From Eubacterium sp. (GTDB taxonomy: Bacteria > Bacillota > Clostridia > Oscillospirales > Acutalibacteraceae): DNA of 57,699 bases. Positions within the stretch are counted from its first letter, which is position 1; the number at the start of each line of letters is the position of its first letter. The notes below the pieces were generated by a model. That model did not search any database and was not told the origin of the DNA. It saw nothing but the letters and a program-made list of their open reading frames with translations. Positions 34,962-42,593 of this stretch are shown one piece after another. The stretch lies in NCBI GenBank assembly GCA_017463985.1, contig JAFUEH010000013.1, forward strand, positions 1 to 57,699. The letters are read 5' to 3'. Made by a program: the position numbers and the translations under genes.

Positions 34962-35795
34962 TTAACTCCACGAACGAATATCATCCGAGGTGGCGACTGC
35001 GAGAGTAGCACCATATAGGTATCTGTCCTCATTATCACCGTGATAAAACATCGCATATTTTCTGCCCAAATTCAATTCAGAAATGTCTATCACAAAGCCT
35101 GCGGTAATTCTGTCCTTCGCCCAAGGCTTTTTACTTTGATTCAGATAAAAAGTATCAATGCTTTTGTAATTTTTGAAGTCCGTTGTGGACATCAGGTTAA
35201 TGCCGTTTTCGGGGGAATTGAATATAAGATATTCATTAGCCTCTTTGAAAACACAAACGTTTTCTCCGCAGGCAGCATTGCCGATAAAACGCCAATGCTT
35301 TAAATCCGTTGACTCTGAAAAAGAAACGCCGTTTTGCTTAAAAAAGCAAACAAAGCGATCGCCATCCTTCAATACATAAGGATCAATCATTCTGCCCATT
35401 TTTTCTGCACGGATATCACCCTTGACATATATCATTTCGGGATGACTCCAGTTGATGAAATCTGTTGTTTTCATAAAGTACAAACGGGAATTTTCATTAC
35501 CGTATTTTTCGCCGTTCGGACGCGGATAGGACTGAACGCAAAGATAATATTCGCCGTTATGTTCAACAACATTTCCCGGTGAAGAATAGTTAAGCGCTGT
35601 GTCTCTTTCTGTTAATATTGTCGGCTCTGACCAGTGCAATAAATCCTTGCTCCTGCTCATAGCGACATAAAAATACTGCTTCTTGCCGTCATTTTCAACA
35701 AGTGAGAAAAAAAGATAAAGCTCACCGTTAAAAATAGCTGCAGCAGGGTCACGGTAAGAATATTTATCGTTTTGATAAAAAATCACCTTATCCAT
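34962..35795 (-). CDS. GH43-like beta-propeller glycosidase
   Basis: About 277 residues from ATG 35795 (AAAAGGG upstream; a GTG 21 bases earlier is possible). A five-bladed propeller pattern recurs as 'YSYRDPAAAIFNGELYLFFS', 'MSRSKDLLHWSEP', 'NVVEHNGEYYLCVQSY', 'IDPYVLKDGDRFVCFF'. The Asp in YRDPA is at the place of the GH43 catalytic base. No signal peptide, so it would act on imported oligosaccharides in the cytoplasm. Substrate is unknown (arabinan/xylan-type for most relatives). It directly follows a broken GH43 gene in the same orientation, with which it may once have formed an operon. Confidence 0.7.
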   Translation of the reverse strand: MDKVIFYQNDKYSYRDPAAAIFNGELYLFFSLVENDGKKQYFYVAMSRSKDLLHWSEPTILTERDTALNYSSPGNVVEHNGEYYLCVQSYPRPNGEKYGNENSRLYFMKTTDFINWSHPEMIYVKGDIRAEKMGRMIDPYVLKDGDRFVCFFKQNGVSFSESTDLKHWRFIGNAACGENVCVFKEANEYLIFNSPENGINLMSTTDFKNYKSIDTFYLNQSKKPWAKDRITAGFVIDISELNLGRKYAMFYHGDNEDRYLYGATLAVATSDDIRSWS

Positions 35796-35823
35796 TAAAC
35801 CATCTGCCCTTTTCACTGAATTA

Positions 35824-36425
35824 TTATTTATCTTTCTTCGTCATTTGTATGGTCTGAACGGTGCCGTCTGTATGAAAATGCATTTGATCGATCGCTAATA
35901 TGCGGGCGTGCTTGCTTTTCTTGCCGAGCGGTCGGCGGTGATACACGCAGTAATACTGCCCATCCGTATCCTTGATGTAGCCATTATGCCCGGAGCCGCC
36001 CGCAATTTTTTTATCCGCTGAAAGAATTTTATCGGCTGTGCGCCGTTGATGAATTTATCTATCAAGTGCGTGCCGATATGATTTTTGAACGGACCCTCAG
36101 GCGTTGGTGCAACGGCGATCTCCAGTCCACCGTCCTCGGCATCGCTTTGAATGTCGTTGCACGCAAATATCAGATAGTAAAGTCCATCCTTTTCCACCAC
36201 AGACGGCGCCCAAACCGCACGCGTAACATAAGGAAAGGTACTCATGTCAATGATATTTTTATGCTCTGTCCAATGCTCCCCGTCCGACGACACATACAGA
36301 TCAATGTTCTTTTGCTGACTGTACGCACGGGACTTGGTGGCATAGATATAATACTTGCCGCCGTAAATTCTTGCTTCAGGGTCGGCATGATAGGTTTTTG
36401 CAATATGGCAGTTCGCTTTCAGCAT
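35824..36425 (-). pseudogene. GH43 glycosidase, internal deletion and frameshift
   Basis: The first 125 or so codons give a normal GH43 N-terminus (YHADPEARIYGGKYYIYATK with the catalytic base Asp, AVWAPSVVEKDGLYYLIF, KFINGAQPI). After GAQPI, near 36030, the frame shifts; the other frame then gives the family C-terminus KILSADKKIAGGSGHNGYIKD…YYCVYHRRPLGKKSKHARI, ending at 35824. By comparison with full-length relatives about 75 codons, including the blade carrying the general acid (VEGPF type), are missing. So it is a deletion pseudogene. In frame, the remnant would be read as 176 residues with a nonsense tail. Confidence 0.75.
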
Positions 36426-36434
36426 TGTCTCACC

Positions 36435-36851
36435 TTAAATTCCAAGTAACTTTTTCAACAAACGGATAAGCTCCGTCCTTTCTTTTTCTGTCAGCTGTTG
36501 CGTGACAGCGCTTTCCATTTGATTGCCAAGCGCCTCCAGCATTGCCTGCTCGGCATAAGCTTTTTCCGTTAAGGAAACAATTTTACTTCTGGCGTCCTCA
36601 GGATTAACAGTGCGAACAGTGTATCCTTTTTTCTCTAACACCTTTAAAATATCGATCGCTGCCGGATGCGTCATGGAATAATATTTTTCCAAATCCGCAA
36701 TGCGAACAGAATTCTTTTCGGCGCGGTAAAGATATTTTAAAAACTTATATTGAGACACCGTTAAATCATATTCCTGCAAAATAGGGTTTTGAATTTTCTC
36801 CGCCTGCAAGGCTGCTTTTTTCACAAGAATCGCTACTTTATCAATATTCAT
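36435..36851 (-). CDS. MarR family transcriptional regulator
   Basis: 138 residues from ATG 36851 (GGAGG five bases upstream; the frame stays open for 61 more codons but without a ribosome site). Winged helix at about 45-100 (VRIADLEKYYSMTHPAAIDILKVLEKKGYTVR, wing NPEDARSKIVSLTEK) flanked by dimerisation helices. No cysteine-based sensor is evident. It is divergent from luxS and lies just upstream of the broken GH43 gene, nine bases away, which suggests it once controlled that sugar-use operon. Confidence 0.87.
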   Translation of the reverse strand: MNIDKVAILVKKAALQAEKIQNPILQEYDLTVSQYKFLKYLYRAEKNSVRIADLEKYYSMTHPAAIDILKVLEKKGYTVRTVNPEDARSKIVSLTEKAYAEQAMLEALGNQMESAVTQQLTEKERTELIRLLKKLLGI

Positions 36852-36884
36852 GATTGCCTCCGCTTTATTGGTAAGTTCCTGCTC

Positions 36885-36913
36885 ATTATATCGTAGGTTC
36901 TTACGAAGGTCAA
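36885..36913 (-). promoter_or_regulatory. marR promoter with operator in the spacer
   Basis: On the minus strand TTGACC (36913-36908), 17-base spacer, TATAAT (36890-36885). The spacer holds an inverted repeat TCGTA-N6-TACGA (36891-36906), a good candidate for autorepression by the MarR product. Confidence 0.75.
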
Positions 36914-36940
36914 GTATTTTACTTTTTGTGAGAAATATGA

Positions 36941-36946
36941 TATAAT
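36941..36946 (+). promoter_or_regulatory. -10 box of luxS
   Basis: TATAAT 30 bases before the luxS start; the -35 region is poor (around 36918), so an activator or an extended element may be needed. Confidence 0.4.
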
Positions 36947-36975
36947 GATATATACTAAGGCAAAGGAGAAAGAAA

Positions 36976-37500
36976 ATGGAATTAATACAGAGCTTTTCGG
37001 TAGACCATACACGCATCATACCCGGTATTTTCACCAGCAGGGTCGATTACTTAGGCGACTACACGGTAACGACCTACGATATCAGGCTGAAAAAGCCGAA
37101 CAGAGAGCCGGTCATCGACGTGGCGGCCATGCATTCGCTGGAGCATCTGATCGCTACTTTCCTACGCAACGATCCAGTCTGGAAGGACGAAGTGGTTTAC
37201 TGGGGACCGATGGGCTGTCTTACCGGCTTTTATCTCATCCTCAAAGGCAACCGCGCTCCCAAGGAGCTTTATCCGTTATTGCTGAGCGCGTTCAAGGCAG
37301 TGGACAGCGCACAGGAGGTACCCGGTGCTACGGCTGTTAATTGCGGACACTACCTGATGCACAACCTCGCCATGGCGAAGCATTATGCCAACGAATTTAC
37401 AGCTTATTTGGAAGCGAACGCCGAGAACGACACTATTTTTGAATATCCAAAGGCCGAACGGCTGGTGACAGAGGACGGACAGCATTTTTACGATTCATAA
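36976..37500 (+). CDS. luxS: S-ribosylhomocysteine lyase
   Basis: 174 residues. It cleaves S-ribosylhomocysteine to homocysteine and DPD, the precursor of AI-2, in the activated methyl cycle. The metal ligands H53 and H57 (MHSLEHLIATFLRN) and C123 (NCGHYLMHNLA) are present, with catalytic E56 and C81 (GPMGCLTGFYL). AAAGGAGAA precedes the ATG. Monocistronic; no mtn (pfs) gene in the window. Confidence 0.96.
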   Translation: MELIQSFSVDHTRIIPGIFTSRVDYLGDYTVTTYDIRLKKPNREPVIDVAAMHSLEHLIATFLRNDPVWKDEVVYWGPMGCLTGFYLILKGNRAPKELYPLLLSAFKAVDSAQEVPGATAVNCGHYLMHNLAMAKHYANEFTAYLEANAENDTIFEYPKAERLVTEDGQHFYDS

Positions 37501-37530
37501 CCGGCCGCTGCCTTCCGGCAGTCCGACAAT

Positions 37531-37570
37531 ATAGCAATAGCCGCAGGAAAATTCCTGCGGCTATTGCTAT
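37531..37570. terminator. Long bidirectional terminator hairpin
   Basis: Two 19-base arms (ATAGCAATAGCCGCAGGAA and its complement) around AA, between luxS and the convergent rhodanese-ttcA gene, whose stop codon lies inside one arm. Confidence 0.75.
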
Positions 37571-38676
37571 TCTGAATAAAAATGTGTTTCACCGGCCGTT
37601 TTATAACCGATCAACTTGTCAAGGTTAACATGATGAATGCTTTTGAAAAGACGCTCCTTGACCTGCGGATTTTCTTGTTCCATCCGCTCGATCAGCCGCT
37701 TTGTCTCCTGCCGCTTGGAAGCGTTGTCCGGATTGCAGGAGGTACAAGTATCCGTAAACTTGCACGCACACTGCAAAAAATGCAGGTCATTGTCATCCCG
37801 CCAGCGCTTGACATCCTTTTCGTGAATGAGATATAGCGGCCGGATCAGCTGCATACCCTCAAAATTCGTGCTGTGAAGCTTGGGCAGCATCGCCTGCACC
37901 TGTCCGCTATAGAGCATCCCCATCAGCGTTGTTTCGATCACATCGTCAAAATGATGACCAAGCGCAATTTTATTACACCCGAGCGCCTTCGCTTGGCTGT
38001 ACAGATAACCGCGCCTCATGCGTGCGCAAATATAGCACGGCGATTTTTCAACATGCAATACGCTTTCAAAAATATTTGTTTCAAAAACGGTGATCGGTAT
38101 ATTCAGCAGCTTGGCGTTACGTTCAATGATTTCTCTGTTTTCAGGACTGTATCCGGGATCCATGACAAGATAGACCGCGTCAAACGGTATTTTTCCTTGC
38201 CGCTTCAGCTCCTGAAACAGCTTTGCCATCAGCATACTGTCCTTCCCGCCGGAAATACAGACGGCGACCTTATCGCCTGCGCGCACTAATTCATAATCCT
38301 GTATGGCGGCAGTAAAGCGTTGCCATAGCTCCTGCTCATACTTTTCATGAATACTGTGCTCAATTTCCTTTGCCCGGTCAGTATTCACCGAAAGCGCCTG
38401 CAGCATATAGCCGTAGTAACCCTTTTTCAGATTGACGGCCTGATAGCCCGCATCTCTTAACTGCTCCGCAACCGCAGCGCTGATCACACCGCTTTTGCAC
38501 ATCACGACGGTCAACTGATTTTGATCCAGCTCATCGAGGCGGCTCATGAGCTGCTTTTGCGGTATATTGACAGCTCCCTCGATACTGCCGTATTCAAAGC
38601 TGATGGCGTCGCGAATGTCCACCAGCAGGTACTGCCCGAGGCTATTTAATTCTTTTACTGATACTTCTTCTCTCAT
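37567..38676 (-). CDS. Rhodanese - TtcA-like tRNA thiolase fusion
   Basis: 369 residues. Residues 1-95 are a rhodanese domain with active-site C60 in VVMCKSGVISAA, which would carry a persulfide. Residues 125-369 are a PP-loop ATPase of the TtcA family: SGGKDSM (142-148), CYICARMRRG (Fe-S cysteines) and LGHHFDDVIETTLMGM, plus C-terminal CACKFTDTCTSC. TtcA makes 2-thiocytidine at position 32 of tRNA; the fused rhodanese could hand over the sulfur directly. Start ATG 38676 has AGGAGG at a good distance. Preceded by a structured 130-base leader. Relatives without proven substrate exist, so the exact tRNA target is uncertain. Confidence 0.85.
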   Translation of the reverse strand: MREEVSVKELNSLGQYLLVDIRDAISFEYGSIEGAVNIPQKQLMSRLDELDQNQLTVVMCKSGVISAAVAEQLRDAGYQAVNLKKGYYGYMLQALSVNTDRAKEIEHSIHEKYEQELWQRFTAAIQDYELVRAGDKVAVCISGGKDSMLMAKLFQELKRQGKIPFDAVYLVMDPGYSPENREIIERNAKLLNIPITVFETNIFESVLHVEKSPCYICARMRRGYLYSQAKALGCNKIALGHHFDDVIETTLMGMLYSGQVQAMLPKLHSTNFEGMQLIRPLYLIHEKDVKRWRDDNDLHFLQCACKFTDTCTSCNPDNASKRQETKRLIERMEQENPQVKERLFKSIHHVNLDKLIGYKTAGETHFYSE

Positions 38677-38810
38677 GATCCTCCTGCTTTCGCGGCGATT
38701 GCCGCAAGACGGCTGAAAGGCGCTCTCTTTTTCGGAAGCACGCGCCGCGCCTCGTCACCGCCGTCGATATAGTGAGGGCAGCAAAGAATAACACTGACTG
38801 TCGCCTCACT
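38677..38810 (-). ncRNA. Structured 5' leader of rhodanese-ttcA
   Basis: From the predicted start (about 38809) the minus-strand RNA begins with AGTGAGG, which pairs with CCTCACT (38810-38804 with 38777-38771). A second stem GACGGC/GCCGTC (38765-38760 with 38713-38708) encloses a GGCGC/GCGCC hairpin, and a third GCGGC-AATC-GCCGC hairpin (38705-38692) sits six bases before the AGGAGG. The arrangement looks like a cis-regulatory RNA, but I cannot match it to a riboswitch class I know. The leader is unusually GC-rich next to AT-rich flanks. Confidence 0.45.
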
Positions 38811-38815
38811 GCTTT

Positions 38816-38843
38816 ATTATAACATACAATTCCTATATGTAAA
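38816..38843 (-). promoter_or_regulatory. Promoter of the structured leader and rhodanese-ttcA
   Basis: On the minus strand TTTACA (38843-38838), 16-base spacer, TATAAT (38821-38816). Confidence 0.65.
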
Positions 38844-38952
38844 GTATAAATTAAAATTTTTTTCATCGCTTCAAAGCGGTAAAAGGTGAGCCGGATTGCG
38901 TCGGCAGCCGTAAGGTATCTGGAACGATACTTGGTACGACAAAAAATGGTAC

Positions 38953-38981
38953 TTGTCAGACAATCAGATAATTGATACAAT
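38953..38981 (+). promoter_or_regulatory. Promoter and operator of the hxlR-qor-opuC operon
   Basis: TTGTCA (38953-38958), 17-base spacer, TACAAT (38976-38981). The -35 box is part of TTGTC-A-GACAA, an 11-base palindrome, and two GGTAC words lie just upstream (38933 and 38948). These are candidate HxlR sites. Confidence 0.65.
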
Positions 38982-39030
38982 AGGTTTAAGAAATTGAACT
39001 GCCACAACTAATTAAACTATGAGGTGAGCC

Positions 39031-39366
39031 ATGGAAGCAAAATTGTTTGGGATTTGTCCGTACACCACCACGCAGGTGCTCATTCAGGGAAAATGGTCGG
39101 TATTGATGCTATATCATATTTCAAAAGGACCGATACGGTTCAATGAATTACAGCGTCATCTTCCGCACATGACCAACGCGACGTTATCCTCACAGCTAAA
39201 AAAATTTGAAAAAAGCGGTCTGGTCGAACGCAAAATGTATAACGAAATGCCGCTGCGCGTGGAATATTCCTTAACAGGGATGGGACAAAAATTCCTGCCC
39301 GTACTGGAGAGCATTGAAAAATTCGGCTACGAGTATATTGATTACATGAAGGAGAATCAGGTATGA
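39031..39366 (+). CDS. HxlR family redox-type regulator
   Basis: 111 residues, winged helix of the HxlR/YodB family (GKWSVLMLYHISKGPIRFNELQRHLPHMTNATLSSQLKKFE, about 23-65). A single N-terminal cysteine, C9 in FGICPYTT, is at the place of the reactive Cys of YodB-type regulators that sense quinones and electrophiles. Its stop overlaps the start of a quinone oxidoreductase gene by four bases (ATGA), so it very likely controls the operon it opens. Confidence 0.88.
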   Translation: MEAKLFGICPYTTTQVLIQGKWSVLMLYHISKGPIRFNELQRHLPHMTNATLSSQLKKFEKSGLVERKMYNEMPLRVEYSLTGMGQKFLPVLESIEKFGYEYIDYMKENQV

Positions 39367-40313
39367 AAGCGGTTGTGATCTACGAGCCGGGCGGACCTGA
39401 AAAGCTCGTATATGCCGAGGTGCCCAAGCCGGCAGTAAAAGACGGCTGGTCGCTGATAAAAATCCAAGGCTTCGGCGTCAATCATTCTGAGGTGTTCACA
39501 CGGCAGGGGCTTTCACCGAGCGTCAAATTTCCTCGTATTCTCGGTATAGAATGTGTCGGCACAGTGGAAGAAAGCGAAGTATTTCCGAAGGGTCAACAGG
39601 TCATCTCCATCATGGGTGAAATGGGCAGAGCCTTTGACGGCAGCTATGCAGAATACACCCTGCTCCCGAACGGTCAGCTATATCCGGTGGATACTGACCT
39701 GCCGCTGGCCACGCTTTGCGCCTTACCGGAAACCTATTATACAGCTTACGGTTCCCTGCTGAATTTAAAAATCACCGACAGCGACAGCGTTTTGGTCCGA
39801 GGGGCTACCAGCGGCGTGGGCATTGCATTTTTGAAGCTCGTCAAAGCGAAATATCCGCAGATAAAAATCACGGGCACAAGCCGTCAGGCAAGCAAAGCGG
39901 CGCGGCTGTTGGCCGCCGGCTTTGACGCGGTGGTAACGGATCAAGACAATGTCCTTCAAAGCGACAAAAAATTCGATAAGGTGCTGGATTTGATCGGGCC
40001 TGCTGCCCTGCGCGATACTTTTGCGCATACCAACGGAGGCGGAATCATCTGCGTAACCGGCTTGCTCGGCGGTCAATGGGCACTAACGGAATTTGATCCG
40101 TTGGAGGAGCTGCCGGCGGACGCCTACCTCACCGCCTTTCATTCCGGCAATGTCAGTAAGGAAAAGCTGCAGGCAATGCTCCGCTACGTAGCGCAATACG
40201 GCGTGAACGCAACTCCTGAGAAGGTATTTCGCTTAGAGGAAGTACCGCAGGCGCATGAATATCTTGCCGCGGCGGACAGCTTCGGGAAGGTGGTGGTACT
40301 GAATGATCAATGA
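39363..40313 (+). CDS. Zinc-independent quinone oxidoreductase (MDR family)
   Basis: 316 residues. N-terminal GroES-like domain (MKAVVIYEPGGPEKLVYAEV, GFGVNHSEVFTRQGLSP, LGIECVGTV) and Rossmann domain with the NADPH loop LVRGATSGVGIAFLKLVKAK (about 144-163). The catalytic-zinc ligands of true alcohol dehydrogenases are absent, so NADPH:quinone/enone reductase activity is expected. The 5' end overlaps hxlR by four bases and the 3' end overlaps the first transporter gene by 11 bases. Confidence 0.88.
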   Translation: MKAVVIYEPGGPEKLVYAEVPKPAVKDGWSLIKIQGFGVNHSEVFTRQGLSPSVKFPRILGIECVGTVEESEVFPKGQQVISIMGEMGRAFDGSYAEYTLLPNGQLYPVDTDLPLATLCALPETYYTAYGSLLNLKITDSDSVLVRGATSGVGIAFLKLVKAKYPQIKITGTSRQASKAARLLAAGFDAVVTDQDNVLQSDKKFDKVLDLIGPAALRDTFAHTNGGGIICVTGLLGGQWALTEFDPLEELPADAYLTAFHSGNVSKEKLQAMLRYVAQYGVNATPEKVFRLEEVPQAHEYLAAADSFGKVVVLNDQ

Positions 40314-40941
40314 AATAGCGGATTATTTTGCACGCCACGGCAGTGATTATTTAGCCCTGCTCGGCGGCCATATCGCCATCAGCTTTCTGTCCGTCCTGCT
40401 GGCGCTTCTGATTGCCGTTCCTGTCGGCATTGCGGTATACAGAAGCAAGCTTGCCGGTACGGTTGCGGAGCGTACCTTCGGGATTTTGCGCATTATTCCC
40501 TCGCTTGCCGTGCTGATCATTCTGATTCCGGTGATGGGCACCGGCGTGTTGCCGAGTGTGACGGCGCTGACGTTGCTGGCGATTCCGCCGATCCTGATCA
40601 ATACGATTCAGGCATTTCAAAATTTGCCAAAGCCGATACTGGAAGCGGCAGACGGCATGGGCATGAGCACGGCGCAAAAATTTTGGAAGGTAAAGCTGCC
40701 GCTGGCCTTTCCGCTCATGTTTGCCGGTATCCGTACAGCGGCTATAGAGGTCATCGCCAGCGCAACGCTGGCCTCGTATATCGGCGCAGGAGGACTGGGT
40801 GATCTGATCTTCACAGGGCTGTCACTGTTACGCTACAGCCTGCTGATCATCGGCGGCGGCTCCGTCGCCATACTTTCACTGCTGACGGGCTTTTTGCTCG
40901 ACACTGTCTATAAAAAACTCACCAAATACCAAAGAACATAG
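40303..40941 (+). CDS. OpuC-type osmoprotectant ABC permease (first)
   Basis: 212 residues, about five to six membrane helices. BPD-type permease with the EAA loop EAADGMGMSTAQKFWKVKLPLAFPLMFAGIR (about 112-142) and IGAGGLGDLIF, the pattern of OpuCB/OpuCD subunits for glycine betaine, choline or carnitine. It overlaps the oxidoreductase gene by 11 bases, so translation is probably coupled. Confidence 0.9.
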   Translation: MINEIADYFARHGSDYLALLGGHIAISFLSVLLALLIAVPVGIAVYRSKLAGTVAERTFGILRIIPSLAVLIILIPVMGTGVLPSVTALTLLAIPPILINTIQAFQNLPKPILEAADGMGMSTAQKFWKVKLPLAFPLMFAGIRTAAIEVIASATLASYIGAGGLGDLIFTGLSLLRYSLLIIGGGSVAILSLLTGFLLDTVYKKLTKYQRT

Positions 40942-40953
40942 GAGGAAATGATT

Positions 40954-41835
40954 ATGAAGAAATTACTGGCTGTTATGTTATCCGTGACATTGATACTGGC
41001 TGTTTTTGCAGGCTGCTCCGCCAAGAGCAGCACAGCGGCGGTACGTGTTGCCTCTAAGGATTTTACGGAAAATGAGATCGTTGCCGAGGTCTATGCGTTG
41101 GCGCTGGAAGACGCCGGCATCGAAGTAGAGCGCGTCATGGATGTCGGCTCGTCCGTCATTCACACCTCGCTGACAAGTAACGAGATCGATCTTTATCCCG
41201 AATACACGGGAACAGGCTTAATCTCAATCCTGAACCTTGACCCGATCACCGATCCTGACGCGGTATATAACACCGTTAAGGAGGAATACGAAAAGCGGTT
41301 CAGCGTTACCTGGCTGGATTATTCCGCTGCTAACGACGGACAGGGACTGGTGATCCGCACCGAAACGGCAGAAAAATACGGTATTCAAACCATTTCAGAT
41401 ATGCAAAAATATGCTACGGAGCTTCGGTTCGCCTCTCAGGGAGAATTCGATGAGCGCGCGGACGGCATTCCGGCCTTGGAAGCCACCTACGGCGAGCTGA
41501 ATTGGAAGAGCAGCAAGGTATACGATAATTCATTAAAATATGAAGTGCTGGCTAACGATGAAGCAGATGCCAGCCCGGCTTACACCACGGAAGGCAGGCT
41601 GACAGAGGCGCAGTTCACCCTTTTAGAGGACGACAAGCAGGTATGGCCTCCCTACAATTTGGCGCCGGTCGTCCGTGACGAGGTGCTGGAAGCGCATCCC
41701 GAAATAGCCGATGTGCTCAACAAGGTCAGCGCCGCCTTTACCACCGAAAACATCACCGCCCTCAACGCCAAGGTGGACATTGACGGCGAGGAGTATACCG
41801 ATGTTGCAAGAGAATTCTACGAGAGTATAAAATAA
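40954..41835 (+). CDS. Osmoprotectant-binding lipoprotein (OpuCC type)
   Basis: 293 residues from ATG 40954 (GGAGG eight bases upstream; ATG 40948 is too close to it). The lipobox LAVFAGC gives a lipoprotein anchored outside the membrane. The OpuAC/OsmF fold is seen in VRVASKDFTENEIVAEVYALA, DLYPEYTGTGL and the C-terminal PPYNLAPVVRDEVLEAHPEIADVLNKVSAAF. It captures quaternary ammonium compounds for the two permeases; exact ligand unknown. Confidence 0.92.
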   Translation: MKKLLAVMLSVTLILAVFAGCSAKSSTAAVRVASKDFTENEIVAEVYALALEDAGIEVERVMDVGSSVIHTSLTSNEIDLYPEYTGTGLISILNLDPITDPDAVYNTVKEEYEKRFSVTWLDYSAANDGQGLVIRTETAEKYGIQTISDMQKYATELRFASQGEFDERADGIPALEATYGELNWKSSKVYDNSLKYEVLANDEADASPAYTTEGRLTEAQFTLLEDDKQVWPPYNLAPVVRDEVLEAHPEIADVLNKVSAAFTTENITALNAKVDIDGEEYTDVAREFYESIK

Positions 41836-42593
41836 TGATTGCAGTTGAATTAAAAAACGTCAGTAAGCGATTTAAAGGACAGTCCGTTCCGGCACTGGAT
41901 AACGTCAGCGTGCAGATCGAGGAGGGCGAATTTGTAACGATCCTCGGCTCCTCCGGCTGCGGAAAGACAACGCTGATCAAAATGCTCAACCGTCTGTATG
42001 AGCCGGACAGCGGCGAAATCTATTTATTCGGTCAAAATATTCAGGCGCAAAATCCTGTTGCTTTACGCCGTAAGATCGGCTATGTGATCCAGCAGGTCGG
42101 TCTGTTTCCGCAGATGACGGTCAAGGACAATATCGCCACGATTCCGAAAATTCTGAAATGGGATAAAAGGCGTATCCGCGAAGAAACGGACAGAATGCTG
42201 CGCCTTGTGCAGTTAGCGCCTGACGAATTCAGGGACCGCTATCCAGCGCAGCTTTCGGGCGGTCAGCAGCAGCGGATCGGGCTGGCAAGAGCGTTGATTT
42301 GCGATCCGCGGCTCATGCTGCTTGACGAGCCGTTCGGTGCGATCGACGCGATCAACCGTGAGCTGCTGCAAAATGAGCTCAAGTCCATCCATCAGCAATC
42401 AGGGAAAACCTATCTTTTCGTCACCCACGATATCCGCGAAGCGCTGAAGCTCGGCACCAAGGTGATGATCATGAACGAAGGCAAAATCCTGCAATACGAC
42501 GCACCTGAGGAAATCGTCAACCACCCTGCGGATGCGTTTGTGGAAAATCTGATCCGCACAGCCGACCTGAAAGGCGGTGGCGGTCATGATTGA
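41835..42593 (+). CDS. Osmoprotectant ABC ATPase (OpuCA type, no CBS)
   Basis: 252 residues. Walker A GSSGCGKTT (about 36-44), Q-loop IQQVGLFPQMTVKDN, signature LSGGQQQRIGLARAL, Walker B LMLLDEPFGAID and switch His in VTHD are intact. Typical OpuCA/ProV proteins carry a C-terminal pair of CBS domains that sense ionic strength or c-di-AMP; this one ends right after the ATPase domain (…ENLIRTADLKGGGGHD), so such sensing is absent. Start shares one base with the binding-protein stop. Confidence 0.92.
   Translation: MIAVELKNVSKRFKGQSVPALDNVSVQIEEGEFVTILGSSGCGKTTLIKMLNRLYEPDSGEIYLFGQNIQAQNPVALRRKIGYVIQQVGLFPQMTVKDNIATIPKILKWDKRRIREETDRMLRLVQLAPDEFRDRYPAQLSGGQQQRIGLARALICDPRLMLLDEPFGAIDAINRELLQNELKSIHQQSGKTYLFVTHDIREALKLGTKVMIMNEGKILQYDAPEEIVNHPADAFVENLIRTADLKGGGGHD

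Noticed and set aside
38677-38810. T-box or known metabolite riboswitch in the ttcA leader
   Set aside because: The conserved T-box word GGGUGGNACCGCG is absent and I see no match to the SAM, TPP, FMN, cobalamin, ZTP or fluoride cores; left as unassigned.
38642-39007. Possible 121-codon minus-strand gene overlapping the ttcA start
   Set aside because: It runs through the promoter and structured leader of rhodanese-ttcA, has no RBS and no protein-like composition.
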